Source of the DNA: Zonotrichia leucophrys gambelii
Lineage: Eukaryota > Chordata > Aves > Passeriformes > Passerellidae
Length of the DNA: 64,000 nt
Direction of reading: 5' to 3'
Assembly (NCBI RefSeq): GCF_028769735.1
Contig: NC_088179.1
Coordinates: 8,275,950-8,339,949 of the forward strand
The notes under the pieces are model-generated. The model saw only the letters and a program-made list of their open reading frames with translations, had not been told where the DNA came from and searched no databases. This document shows positions 13,871 to 24,502 of the stretch, in pieces. Position 1 is the stretch's first letter; each line of letters starts with the position of its first letter. Both the position numbers and the translations under genes were made by a program.

Positions 13871-16800
13871 AAAATGTTTCCCAAAACTCACAAACAGGAA
13901 AAGCATCACACAGCTAGAGAGGCAGCAGCAGCTTGAACTTTCGAGCTGCTGAGCAGGGCTTTTGTGCTAAGGTCCTTTTTCTTCCTACCCCCTCAAACTC
14001 CCCACATACACACACTAAAATAGGGGTGGTACCGAAATTGTATTAATGTGAGCCTCAGGCACACAGAAAAAAAGAAAAGAGGAAGGGGAGGGAAAGGGGG
14101 AAGGGTTTGGTCCAAGATGAAAGTAAGAAGAAAATAAAGGAGGCAATTTAGTCTGCTGTAGCCTGAATTGCTCTCAGTAGAGCCAAGGGTAGAGGCTTGG
14201 GATGAGTAGGGCCCTTTTTGGACGGGTGCGCATGACTGGGGGAGGATCCACGGGACAGGGCCCGGGGGCCAATTCCGCTGGCTGGGAACAGAGGCCCCCT
14301 TTGAGGCCAGGAGGGGGGGTCCCGGCCCCAGCCCCCTCACAGCAGCCTGGGGAGCAGCTCTGCCCCATCCCTGCGGGGCTGAAAGCCTCTGGGTGCTGCC
14401 AGCAAACAACAGCTATCTTATGGAGGGGGGGTGATCGGATTAGTCAGCAAAGCGTGCTGCACAGAACTGCCCCCAAAGGTACAAGCAAGTCCCTCTTCCG
14501 TAGTGGTCCCTCTTCCGTATGCTAAAAATAAGCCCTGATGTGCCACATAAAGGCACAAAAATTTCTGATGTTCTATATTTATGGCTTGTGCCTTTCAGAA
14601 AAAAATTATCGCATGTGCAGAAATACAGATATGCTGTTATAGAACTATCAGCCTCCTGATACACACTCTGACAATCAAGTTTTCTTTAAATATATCCCCA
14701 GAAGCAGAGCTGAGGGTGACACTGGCAGAAACACCAAAATGCAGCATGTAAAGGGCTGCACATGTGGCATCTGTAAACGGTGTGAGAATCACATGTAAGT
14801 GTCCAAGAAGAGAGGATGAAACGGAATCACACCAGGCATGCAAAAGTTTACCTACACCCATATATGTGGTGGGAGAGATCCCAATGATTCACTGTTTCTG
14901 TCACACATTTTTTAAAAATATCATGATTCCATTCTCTCTAATCCCATTCTGCTGTAAATACTCACTAAATCTTGAAATAGCTACATTAAAAAGACAACTC
15001 TTGTCCTTGTTGTTGGAAAAAATGCCACTCCTTGAGCCACCCAAAGGCCCATGGTGAGGAGGGGATTTCAGGCAGCGCCAGCCTAAGTCCAGCACTAATG
15101 TGTGCTCCCGAGCAGAAAAGCCATCGTGAACAGCCTCAGCAGTCACTTTCTGACCTATCCCACAGCCCTCCCTGGCACCCAAGCTCCAGGATACCTCAAG
15201 CCTCTAAGAATAGAGCTACAAAAACTCCTCATATTGCACAAAACCCCGCACTTTGTTCCCCTCTGTAACACAGAGCACTCAGCGCTGAGCTGGCACCAAG
15301 GGGTTTGCTGCCCAGCACATGGACACCCTTTGGACATTCTGTAAACAGCCCGAGTGTCAGAAGGGCATCTGAGATGCATTGCCAGCAGCACCCTCTGCCA
15401 CTGCCTTGTAGCCAAGCTGGTGGGTGCTGGCAAATATGATCCTGCAGCATCAAACTCCTCAGGAGTGCTGCCAGTTATTTTAGTAACAGACCAGGATTGT
15501 TTTTATAGATGGCGTGAAATCAAAGCTCCTCGGCTGGCAATGGAGTTGAGGCAGAACTTTTTTTGGTCAGATACAGAAAGCAGTGGGCTTCTTTTATGGT
15601 GATTCTTTTCTTGTAATGGTGTCACTGGTGTGCTGTGGCTATAGAACCACACTCCATGCAGGGCACGAGGGTGGCAACAAATGTTTTCTGGAGCAGCAGC
15701 GCACTCGCACTGCAGCATCCCAGCCACTCCAGTAATGAGATTAAGCAACAGCTTGCTAGTCAGGGAGGGGGAGCAGGCGTTGCTGTGGGGAAGAGCACAC
15801 TCTCCCTCACACTGCCAAGCCTTCCCAGCCACTGTCACAGAACAGATGGGATTACCAAAGCTGCCGTTTCCACACAACTGTCCGGTCACGTTCACGCAGC
15901 AAAAACCTGCATGCCTAGGGCAGGAAAGGACTGCACTACCCCATGTAATCAAGGGGAAAATTGCTACTGATTGAACTCAAAACAAATAAAGTTAGACATT
16001 CACATCCACAGAAAGTGAAAGAAAGGGTATGTTGCAGCCTCCTCCTACAATTGTACTGGAAGGCACGAGCGAGCCACTCCTGCAGCAAGGCATCACCAGC
16101 CGCAGTGGCTTTCCTGCACAAGTTTTGGGGCTCCCCTGGGCTGGTGGGAGGCAGCCATGCACCCAAACACTGATTTATAATAAATCAGGAGCCTCACTTT
16201 AAAGAGCAGACAGTCAAAGAACAGGAAGACTGTTTGAAAGAGAAACAGAAGGATGGGTTGTATCGATAACATTTTTTTCTCTTGCTTTCTCTATTAACCA
16301 CTCTTTCTTCCATAAAGCAGCGATATTATCAAGGCTCGCTTATCTCGTTTCTAATCTCTGTCAAGAAATTGAAGAAGGCAGCAAAGCTAGACAACTAGGG
16401 CACTGAATTTAGCTATTTTTCCCTTGGTGCACATCCCTCTTGAAAAATCCTCTGTTGAAGGAGATGCTGGAGGGAACTCTGGACCCATCATATGGGAGCA
16501 ACTCGACCAGGCAATCAAACTGTGTCTTCTGCCTTAAAATCTCTAATTTTGTTAGCATCTTCTGCATGTCTGTATTGCACACCTCTTTGCAAACACAAAC
16601 ACACAGAAGATGAGGCTTCCCTGAAAGTTTTAATAACAGTTGAAAACTAAGTTTTAGGAGGGTTTAGTGGTTTGTTCTAACAAAACAAGGACATGTCCTA
16701 CTGACAAAGAATGGATTTCTGTTGTCCTTGCACAGCCTCAGCATCCCTAGATGCTTAGAAATGCTATAAACATTTTCTCTCTAAAAACAGCTATTTTTTT

Positions 16801-17837
16801 CCACGTTTGAGAGTCCATAAAACTGCGTGGAGCATCAGCTATTAGGGGCTCATTGAATAATTCATCCCTCATTGCAAGCCCATAATGTCTTTTCTCAGCC
16901 TTTTGTGGGGCTGTTTTCTCTTCTTTTCTCCTTGAATTATAAAAAGGTTGCCTTCTTTTGTTCACATCAAGCTGCTGCTAGCTGAAGCTTTGTCTGTGCA
17001 AAGCCAAAGTGTGAGTTTCAATGGACTCCCCCCTCTTTGTTTTCCAAGTTCATCTCCAAGTGTAGATTGTGTATAGAAGGCCTTCTTTGTAAAAGCTGGA
17101 AAAGTTGTACAAATGTTTGACCAGCTCATTTGGTACTTTTGTCTCGCCTTCCCCAGCGCCTGTGCATGTGCTGGGCAGCGAGTTCCCCGCAGAGGCGGCC
17201 GGGCCGGGCCCTGGCCTGGAGCTGCATCCCGGCCGGCCGGGAGCCAGGCTGCAGCAGCTGTGCCCCGCAGCAGCCCCTCACCTCCGCCTCGGGCAGGGCG
17301 CACCCTCCTCGCAGGCCCGGCCAAACACCGGCACATGCTCTCCCCAGCAGTTTTAAGAGCAGAAAAAACAAAACGTGTCTCCCTGCCCTGTTCACACTGC
17401 AGAGACTTGAGGCTCCGCAGGCTTTTGCTGCAACTGCCCGTTCTGTGCAGCTGCAGCCTTTTGCTGGGATTGGGAGAGGAGCCCCTGCACAGCCGTGGTG
17501 AGGGGCTCTGTGGCTGTGGTGAGGGGCTCTGTGGTGGCCCCAACCCTCCCTGGTTACTGGAAGCCAAACCAGCAGTGCCTCCCATCTTTGTTCCAGCCCC
17601 TGCGCCTTTCCCACACGCTGCAGGGTCGCTCTGCTGGGGAGTGGGACACGATGGGACGTGGCAGCCAGGCTGGCAGGGCTCACTCGCCCTGCACTTCCCG
17701 CTGGGCTGGCCCCAGGACAGCCTCTGGGAGATGGGGAGTGACAGCCACCAGCTCCGGGCACCGGGGAATGGGAGTGATAGCCACTGGCACTGGCCATCGC
17801 AGGGCTCCACGGATGGCAGGGGCAAACGGGACTTTAC

Positions 17838-17972
17838 CTCTTTCGCTGAGGATGCCGTCAATGCTGTGCTTGGCCTTCTTGTCACCTTCCTCCACCTCTT
17901 TTCTTTCCAGCTCAGCCTCCTCTTCCTCGCCTTTGCCAAACTTGCTCCGCAGGATGCGGCTGATGGAGCTCA
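17838..17972 (-). CDS. PAX3: PAX3 exon 4 (end of paired domain, linker, octapeptide)
   Basis: This 135-nt exon begins TGAGCTCCATCAGC after a CCCCCCTGAAG acceptor. It encodes [15 protein letters not shown], an acidic-basic charged linker, and the octapeptide HSIDGILS, a known Groucho/TLE-type corepressor contact in PAX proteins. The exon ends GAAAGAG followed by GTAAAG. If the donor is ignored, the frame stays open for 52 more residues and stops at 17680, which would give a paired-domain-only protein. Confidence 0.95.
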
Positions 17973-20900
17973 CTTCAGGGGGGAGTGCAGAGCTGTGACC
18001 GGCTCGTCCCCAGCAGCCCCCGCGGCTCTCGGGCCAGCCCGGGAAGCCGAGTTCCCCCTCAGAGCCCTGTGTCCCTCGGCCACTGCCAGTCGGGACTTAG
18101 GGCAGGCAGCCTGTCACTCCCGTCCCCGCGGGGGTTTCACCGTCCCGCACCGAGCTCCAGCGCGGGCACAGCGGATCCCGGAAATATTTCTTTCTCGAGC
18201 CCGCATGGCGGGTGATAAAGACCCCCGGATCCCTCACAAACACTGCTCCGGCTCCGTGTGCCCCCTGCCCCATCCCGCAAACACCCCGCCGGCACAGGGA
18301 GCTGCTGCCCATCTCCTTCTCCCCAGCTCCGCGTCTCCGGCCGGCTCCGAGCCCTCCTGCGGCAGCAGCCCGGAGGGCACGGCGGGGAAGCGCCCGGAGG
18401 AGGAGGGGAGGGGGAAGCAGTTGCGATTTAATTGAAAACACCCCGCCGAGAGCAGGAATCCTCCCGGGAGGGAGGTACCGCGTGCTAACGGCGGCCGCTC
18501 CGCGGGCACCGCTCCGGGCTGCCCGGGGCTCCGATCCCGAGGGCACGGGGCTCGCCCGGACATCGCGCTGCCCTCCCCGGGCCGCCCCCGACCCTCCCGG
18601 ACACCCCGAACCGCTCCGTACCTGACGGCACCGAGTTGCGGTCACACACGCCGTCCTTCAGCAACTTGTCCCGGATCTCCCAGCTGAACATGCCCGCGTT
18701 TTCCCGCTTGTATTCCTCTATTTTCTTCTCAACGTCCGGCGTCGTCACCTGCTTCAGTAAAGACAAGGCGAGCGGGCACAGTCTGTGGGGCCGGGGAGCG
18801 GGGGCTGCCGCCGCCACAGCCCCGGGGCGCTTGGAGCCACCCGCGCCGTCGTCAGCGAGAGCCGACACCGGCCCCGCTCGGAAACGCCGACACAAAACAC
18901 CAGAAAGCGGGCAGGGTAAAGAAAGAGGGACACAGAAGGTAATAACGGGCCGAATAAAACGAACACACCCCGCGGTAAACGAAACGTCCCAGAAAATCCT
19001 CCGGGGTTACCGGGAAGGTGGGACAGAGCCTTCGGCATGGAAAGCCCCGAATTAGGCAGTACCGGCTGCTGTGCGGCCGAAAAAATACCGGGCTGAGACC
19101 AGCGGAGGACTCCGGGCAACGAAGCTCCAGGTCAGTAAAGTTTCGGCTGAACAAAGTCTGCAGTTCCGAACAAAAACCAGCGTAATAAAACCGCGGAAAA
19201 GTTCGAGTACCGGCATTTTTCTTCGGTAGCCTCGTGTTTTAAAAGAAATCTAAAAACCAAACAAAAAGAACGATCTCCCGGCTGGCAATAGCCTTACGTT
19301 TGAGTAGCACGCTTATAAAAAATTACCTCTACTCCTAACACGGAAAGGAAAACTTCGGGCATCGCTTCGCTACTTTAGAAGAATCAAAGAGGGAGGGGGG
19401 GGGAGACTCTAGCAACAACTTCCAATAAAAACTCAAGCTTTCACTTTGCTTTAATGGGAAAGAAAAGCTAGAGAATGAGAAGCCTAATCTTGGGGGTAAA
19501 TTTCGTCTCCGTTATTGCTAGCGCAAGCTTTTCGGAGGCGTAGCTATAAATACACGCAGCTCTAGAGCAGAGAGAAAAAGTAAACAGAGCAGAAGGAGCA
19601 GTAAAGAGACGGACAGAAATACAGCTCGTTTTGTTGCGCTTTCAACGAAAGCGGGGAGGGCCCGGTCCAGCCGTGCTGGGTCAGCTCCAGCACCGACCGA
19701 CCGCGTCCCGGTCCGTCCCGCAGCCCCGAGCCTGCCCGCGCTCCTGCGGGGAAAACGAGCTTGGGGCACGCGGGGCTCCGGGAAGCCAAGCGCTAAAAAA
19801 AACCCGCCCTTTTAGCCCTATTTTCGTTTGAGTTTTTTTTAATAGAATTTTCTTAATTAAAAGAATATTATTTCCAAGAAGTCCAACAATATTTTCTAAA
19901 ACCTCGGGAAGTTTGAGAGCAACAGGCGGGGACACGGCGGGGTTGTTATGCCCCATGTGTGTCTGCGCCCACCCCCGGCCTCGCACTGTCCCCCCGGCCC
20001 TCCCGGGGGCCGCCGTCCCCGCTGTAAACCCCGGTGCCGACCAGCCTGGGCCGTGTCCCGATGGGAACTCGCTCCCCACCACCGCGCCCGGGGTTTGCCC
20101 GGCTCCGGGCGGGCGGGAGAGGCTCACCTTGGGCTTGCTGCCGCCGATGGCCCCCGGCCGGATGGAGCCCGTCTCCTGGTACCTGCAGAGAATTTTGGAG
20201 ACGCAGCCGTGGGACACTCGCAGCTGGCGGGAGATGACACAGGGCCTTATGCCATGGTGGGCCATCTCCACTATCTTGTGCCGGATATGGTTGGGTAAAG
20301 GCCTGCCATTGATAAACACTCCTCCGAGCTGATTGACTCTGCCCTGGCCTAGAGGGGTAGAGACTAGAAAAGGAGGGAAGGGAGGCAGGGGGGTAAATGG
20401 CGTTAACGTCTCCTTCGGATCCTGCTGCGTCTTTTTTTGTTTTTGTTGTTGTTACTATTTTTTTGTCGTTGCTTTTCTATGAAGCAACTCACCCCCGCCC
20501 GCCCCGCCGCGCACCCGCGGCCCGCAGGTCCCGGCGGGCAGCGCAGGGAGACGGCCGCGGCTTCACCTGTTGCACTCAGCCGGAGCCGGCTCTCAGAGCC
20601 CGCCCGACCCCGGCGGAGAACGGGGAAGCGCTGCGGGAAGGCCGCAGTGCCCCGGGAGCGGCGGTGGGAGCCGCGGCCGCCGCCCGCCCTCCGTCGGGCA
20701 CGGGCCTGGCAGTGCCGGCCCTGGGGCCCTCACGCCGCCGCTGCCTTCAGAGCGGCACTCGCAGCGGCGGCCCGACCCACGGCTCTCAACTTCCTTTCGA
20801 TTCGCATCGCTTTTACCCGAATTTATTTTTTTCCTAACTTTTCCCCGAACTTTGGGCTCCCCAAATCACTGCACCAAGAGAACCGGGGCAGTGCTGCCGA

Positions 20901-21218
20901 ACTCCCGCTCGCGGGCCAGGCCGCTCGGGGGTGCGAGGCCGGAGCCGCAGCGGTCCGAGCCGTGCCCGTCCTGGGGCAAGCTCTGCTCTGACAGCCCAGG
21001 GGGAAGCCGGGCAGCTGTCCTGGAGGACCCCGTGCGCCGGTTCTGGCGGGCCGGAGGGGCCGCTTTGTTCCGGCGTCCCGGCACGGAACGATTATCCCTT
21101 TCCCGACCGGGAGCGGCACAGGCGCGGCCTTACCTTCCAGCGGGAACCCGCTGCGGGGATAGTTCTGCCCGGCCCCGGGGCGCATCATCCTGGGGACAGC
21201 TCCGGCCAGAGTTGTCAT
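17838..21218 (-). CDS. PAX3: PAX3, 5' part of coding region (exons 1-4; joined 21218-21134, 20363-20128, 18748-18622, 17972-17838)
   Basis: Four exons on the minus strand join in frame to 194 codons plus one base. They encode the PAX3 N-terminus, the whole paired domain (about residues 34-160, PAI then RED subdomains) and the octapeptide HSIDGILS at residues 185-192. PAX3 is a nuclear DNA-binding factor that specifies neural crest, dorsal neural tube and migrating muscle precursors. PAX3 is preferred over its paralogue PAX7 because the start reads [14 protein letters not shown], the linker is [10 protein letters not shown], and the exon 4 acidic stretch is [18 protein letters not shown]7 differs at each of these as I remember it. 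Exon lengths of 85, 236, 127/130 and 135 nt equal those I know for human PAX3, and every junction has AG/GT ends. Introns 1-3 are 770, about 1380 and 649 bp. The homeodomain and transactivation exons are missing because the window ends inside intron 4. The gene is partial here, not broken. Confidence 0.97.
18622..18751 (-). CDS. PAX3: PAX3 exon 3 (RED half of the paired domain) with tandem acceptor
   Basis: The exon runs from VTTPDVEKK to CDRNSVPS plus one base, and the donor is TCAG followed by GTACGG. The acceptor is the tandem AAGCAG. Use of the first AG (exon from 18751, 130 nt) adds a glutamine between the two halves of the paired domain; use of the second AG (exon from 18748, 127 nt) omits it. 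PAX3 and PAX7 are known to make both Q+ and Q- forms, which differ in DNA binding. Three residues differ from the human protein as I remember it: ENAGMF rather than ENPGMF, KDGVC rather than KDAVC, and RNSVPS rather than RNTVPS. Confidence 0.95.
20128..20363 (-). CDS. PAX3: PAX3 exon 2 (PAI half of the paired domain)
   Basis: This 236-nt exon encodes residues 29-107, from [15 protein letters not shown] through the helix-turn-helix of the PAI subdomain to GGSKPK. It follows a strong pyrimidine-rich acceptor ending CTTTTCTAG and ends at AAG followed by GTGAGC. The sequence includes [20 protein letters not shown], the recognition-helix region that contacts DNA. No unexpected change was seen in this exon. 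Confidence 0.97.
21134..21218 (-). CDS. PAX3: PAX3 coding exon 1
   Basis: The exon encodes 28 residues from the ATG at 21218-21216 through SGFPLE, plus the first base of the next codon. The donor is CTGGAAG followed by GTAAGG at 21133-21128. The start has a purine (G) at -3 and gives the expected PAX3 N-terminus; two more in-frame Met codons follow at residues 11-12. A leader of about 280 nt to the predicted cap region would run through extremely GC-rich sequence. Confidence 0.95.
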
Positions 21219-21489
21219 CGCAGCGGCAGCGGCCGGCAGGGTTATATCCAGGTGAGGGCTGATCTAGGGAAGACCCGCGCTGTCAGCGGGCCCCGCCGAA
21301 TCAGGAGCGGTCCCGGAGGGGGTGGGGGATGCCGCCGAGGGGCGGGGAGGAGGCAGCTCCGCCGCTGCCCCTTTGTCAGTGACCCGCGCTGCCCCGCACC
21401 GGGAGGGCAGGGGCCGGGCCGGAGCCCCGCCGGGCTGGGCGCGGGGAGGGCGGGCGGGCGCGGGGCAGGGGGCGGCGGCAGTGTCCCCG

Positions 21490-21720
21490 GTGCGGCGGGG
21501 AGCGGCGGCCGCGGGGCCGGGAGCATTTATCGGCTCCGTGCCCGGCGCGGCTCGGCGGCGGCGCCGCCGCGATTGGCCACCGCCGTCCGGCCCGGCCGCG
21601 CCGCCCCCGCTGATTGGGCGAGCGGCGGCTCTCGCCCATCGGCCCGGCCGGCGCGACGGCGGCGCGGCCCGAACGGCACCGGCACCGCGCGTCTCGGCTC
21701 GGCTCGGCTCGGCTCGGCTC
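21490..21720 (-). promoter_or_regulatory. PAX3: PAX3 core promoter
   Basis: About 300-400 bp upstream of the PAX3 start codon, two CCAAT boxes read on the minus strand, at 21576-21572 and 21617-21613. A TATA-like GATAAATG lies at 21531-21524. This order and spacing predict a cap site near 21500 and a 5' leader of roughly 280 nt. The surroundings are a dense CpG island with several GC boxes. A G-rich run at about 21443-21473 on the plus strand could fold as a quadruplex on the template strand. Confidence 0.7.
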
Positions 21721-21721
21721 G
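21693..21721. repeat. (CTCGG)n pentanucleotide repeat upstream of PAX3
   Basis: About five to six uninterrupted copies of CTCGG lie just upstream of the CCAAT boxes and run into ACACGGCACGG. A similar CTCGG/CACGG block lies in the promoter region of the RING gene at 36569-36603. Confidence 0.85.
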
Positions 21722-22419
21722 ACACGGCACGGCCCCGCGCTGACCCCGCGGGCACAGCCGCGCTGGACCCTTTCCTCGCAAGCGGAGGGCGGCCGGCGAT
21801 GGGGATCTACTCGGTTCCCCGACGGCCGCCCCAGCCCCGGGAGAGAAACACCGACCGGGCCGGCCTGGACATCGCACCCCTCAGGACCTTGTGTCACTGC
21901 GGGACTCCGCGGGACAGCACCCGCCTGACTGCCACGAAGCGTTTCGTCTCCTGGCTCCGCTCCCCCGAGCATCAGCGGCGGGGTGGGGGCAACAACATTT
22001 TTAATTTTAAAGAAAAAAAATACTTCTTGTTTTATTCTTTCCTTTTACTTATTTACTTTGACTCGAAATCTCTCTCCGTCCAGAAGAAACATCTCTGGAA
22101 CAAATGGTGCTCACTGTTTGGAGAGGAAGAGCTGCCAGTGAGATCTTCGTGGGGATGTCTGCCTTTAAAAACTGATGGGACAAGAATATCCCTGCGTTTC
22201 ACGCGTGTGCGTGAGCGTTTATATGTGCATGGGTGCGAGGCGGTGCATGTTAAAGTCTTACTAACAAGCGTTTGTTCCCAGGAATTTATTGTAGTATTCA
22301 AACTAAACTGCTGGAAAAATAAAAGAGGTAAAGTCTGCCTCGGAGCTGGAGTGCCCACAGCAGGATATGACGCCAGGAGTGTTGTAAAGACTGTCTGTCC
22401 TTAGAGAAGGTACCATTGT

Positions 22420-22590
22420 GCACGGCCTTTTATTTATAACTTGGTAAGTGCCAGCAAACTCGCCTCCTTTACACTCCGAAGTGCCAGCCCGGCTTTCCAC
22501 AGGGGTCTTTATTTGCAATCGTCTATTCAGGAACTGTCACTCCCGAGCTTCAAGTTATTCAAGACCTTAATCAATCAAAAGGATGAGAAT
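22420..22590 (-). promoter_or_regulatory. Candidate PAX3 proximal neural/neural-crest enhancer
   Basis: This AT-rich patch lies about 1 kb upstream of the predicted cap site, between CpG islands. It holds a CDX-like TTTATTTAT near 22429, an octamer-like ATTTGCAAT at 22511-22519 (class III POU/Brn type), and AATCAATCA at 22569-22577, which on the PAX3 strand reads TGATTGATT, a PBX/HOX site. In mouse, Pax3 upstream elements responding to Hox/Pbx, Brn and Cdx factors lie within about 1.6 kb of the start, so the site content and position agree. The sites are seen; the function is inferred. Confidence 0.5.
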
Positions 22591-24129
22591 CGCTCAGGTT
22601 TCCTCCTTTGAAATGAAGGGGAAAAATGTTTTCTGGGCTCCCAGTCCGCTTTCCCTTTACGAGCCGGACGATGGTTGCGGGGCCGGAGCCGGCCCCAGGG
22701 TGGGCGGGGGTTCGCGTTATTTAGGCAGAAATCCGGAGCCCTAATAATAAACGAACCGGCCGTCAAGGGACCGGCAGCAGCACGGCGCGGCCCCCGGGGA
22801 AACTCGGGGTTTGCGTCGGGCTCCGCTCCGCAGCGCGGAACGAGGGCTCCGCAGAAGAAGCGGCACCCACAGCACGGGTGGGTGCCTCTGGCCCGTGGTC
22901 CCGCTCTCCCCCAAGCCCCAAGCGCCGGCCACCAAACCGAGTGGTTTCCATTGCTTTCAAACGCACACAAACACTCCCAAACACCGGCTGCCGCCCGGGA
23001 ACGCTCCCGCACCCCGAGGAAGAGGACGGCAGGAAAAGTTCACGCTCAGGGAAAGTCAGAGTGTGTTTCACAAAGCGGTTGTGTCCTACAAACCCCGCCG
23101 TGCCGGGAGCTCTGGGAAACCCGTTAGGGAGCCCTGTGGGAGCCCAGTGCGGTGAGAGCGGGGCCGAGCCGGGCGGCGGAGCGCCCGCACAGCCGGGGAG
23201 CGGCCGGGCCCCTGGCGCGGCAGGAGCCGGGCGGGCCGAGCCCTCGTTCCACGGACCACGCCGCGCCACTCGCCACGCGCCTTTAGCTGGAGGGAGGAAG
23301 TCGGTAGAAGTATTGTTTTAAAAAGGAGATTAAACTCCTGAGGGTTTAATTCTCGCTCGGGAACCCCCGGCGTGGAGTAGGGCCGCACGAACGGCACCCG
23401 GCCATAACAGCATCCCCGCACCACCTCACTGCCCACCGGCACCGCTGCGGCCCCGAGGGCGGGAGCAGAAACCCTTCCTAGCCATCGTGATGCTGTGGGC
23501 AGTAATCCTCGTCCACGCGAGGAGAGATGCGGACTGGGACTGTCCCGACCCCTCACCCTCGGAGGAGGAGGAGCGGAGCCCCTCATCCCGGCAGGAGAGC
23601 CAGCCCGGGCAGTGTTTTCCAGCTGCTTCTCCCTCCTTTAACGCCGCGCCTCCGTGTGCGTGCCGCGTGTTTTTGCGTGGAGCCGCTGTCGCGCCCGGGG
23701 CCGCTCCAGGCCCATCCCGCTCCTGCCCTGCCACAAACCCTCTCGGCAGCTCCGGAGCCGCTCCCCGCGACCGTTCGCGGCTGGAGCAGGGCCTGGACGC
23801 CTCCCCCGACAGGGCAGGCGGCTCCCGCAGCTCCGGTTCCCGTTCCGCGCCCGGCCCCGTGGGGCTGCCGTGGCCCCCGCAAACCAGCGCGACCCCGCAG
23901 CCCCAAAGCCGAGCCGCGCTTCCCCAGGACAGGATCCCGGCGCGGGCTCGCCTGGAGGGCAGGAAAAGCCGTGTGAAACCCACCTAGTCTCGCCCTCGCT
24001 GTCCTGCGCTATCAGACACCAGTGCCCCGCGATGAAACAGCCTCATCTTCCCGCACGGGAACTGTGAAAAATTCGAGGCAAAAAGATTAGGCACGAATGC
24101 CTGGCCCCGCTCCTCCCTCCCCTCCTCGC
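22591..24129. other. GC-rich PAX3 upstream DNA without a gene
   Basis: This is CpG-rich sequence whose open frames on both strands overlap one another and show no family resemblance. No repeat was recognised. It is probably part of the PAX3 promoter-proximal CpG domain. Confidence 0.5.
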
Positions 24130-24370
24130 CCCCACCCCCATATTACAGTCCTTTAGGCCAGCAGAGATGATTTCACGGTTTTCCAGTGGAAATAGCTAAA
24201 AACGCTCCTGCTAATTACAGAGCTCTTCCAGGCCAGGTGCACTTTTAATTGGATTAGTAAGTGCTCTATATTAAACCTGCAGCACATCAAATGGACAGTG
24301 AAAATTAGAGCTATTAAGAACACAGGCAATCATTTCTGAACGATAAACAGTGTTGGTCTCCCCTCTATTA
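24130..24370. promoter_or_regulatory. Candidate conserved noncoding element upstream of PAX3
   Basis: This AT-rich island is set abruptly in GC-rich DNA about 2.7 kb upstream of the PAX3 promoter. It has several homeodomain-type TAAT cores (GCTAATTACAG, TTTTAATTGGATTAG, AAAATTAGAG) and ends just before the (GGAAA)n repeat. It has no open frame of note. The call rests on composition and motif density only. Confidence 0.35.
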
Positions 24371-24502
24371 GAAATAAATCAATTACACTGTTTCCGGTTT
24401 TGCGTGCACAAATTCATTTCTCATACGGGTTTCGAAGTGAAGTCCCCGGCAATTTCCAAGGGAGGTGGAGAAGAGGCTGCACAGTTTTTTACATAAAAAA
24501 TG

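Larger units (their letters stand above)
1..17837 (-). other. PAX3: PAX3 intron 4 (partial)
   Basis: From the exon 4 donor to the left edge I see no further PAX3 exon. In particular there is no minus-strand homeodomain coding sequence, which in PAX3 follows in exon 5. Most of this span is AT-rich and the longest open frames have no recognisable domain. Intron 4 of PAX3 is large in other vertebrates and carries neural crest enhancers. Segments around 9.1-9.36, 12.44-12.68 and 13.56-13.87 kb look like conserved elements by composition and binding-site density, but that is inference. Simple repeats are a 21-base poly-A at 5850-5870 and a TTG/ATT stretch at 12847-12900. Confidence 0.85.

Noticed and set aside
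1..17837. PAX3 homeodomain exon (exon 5) within the window
   Set aside because: Looked for a minus-strand frame encoding the PAX3 homeodomain and its splice sites and found none. It should lie left of the window.
17113..18435. 440-codon plus-strand frame across PAX3 exon 4 and intron 3
   Set aside because: It runs antisense to a proven PAX3 exon and through intron sequence. It has no domain, and stop-poor GC-rich DNA explains its length.
21322..22404. 360-codon plus-strand frame upstream of PAX3
   Set aside because: It covers the PAX3 promoter and leader in reverse. The sequence is low-complexity until it leaves the CpG island, and no family is recognised. A divergent noncoding RNA remains possible but cannot be shown.
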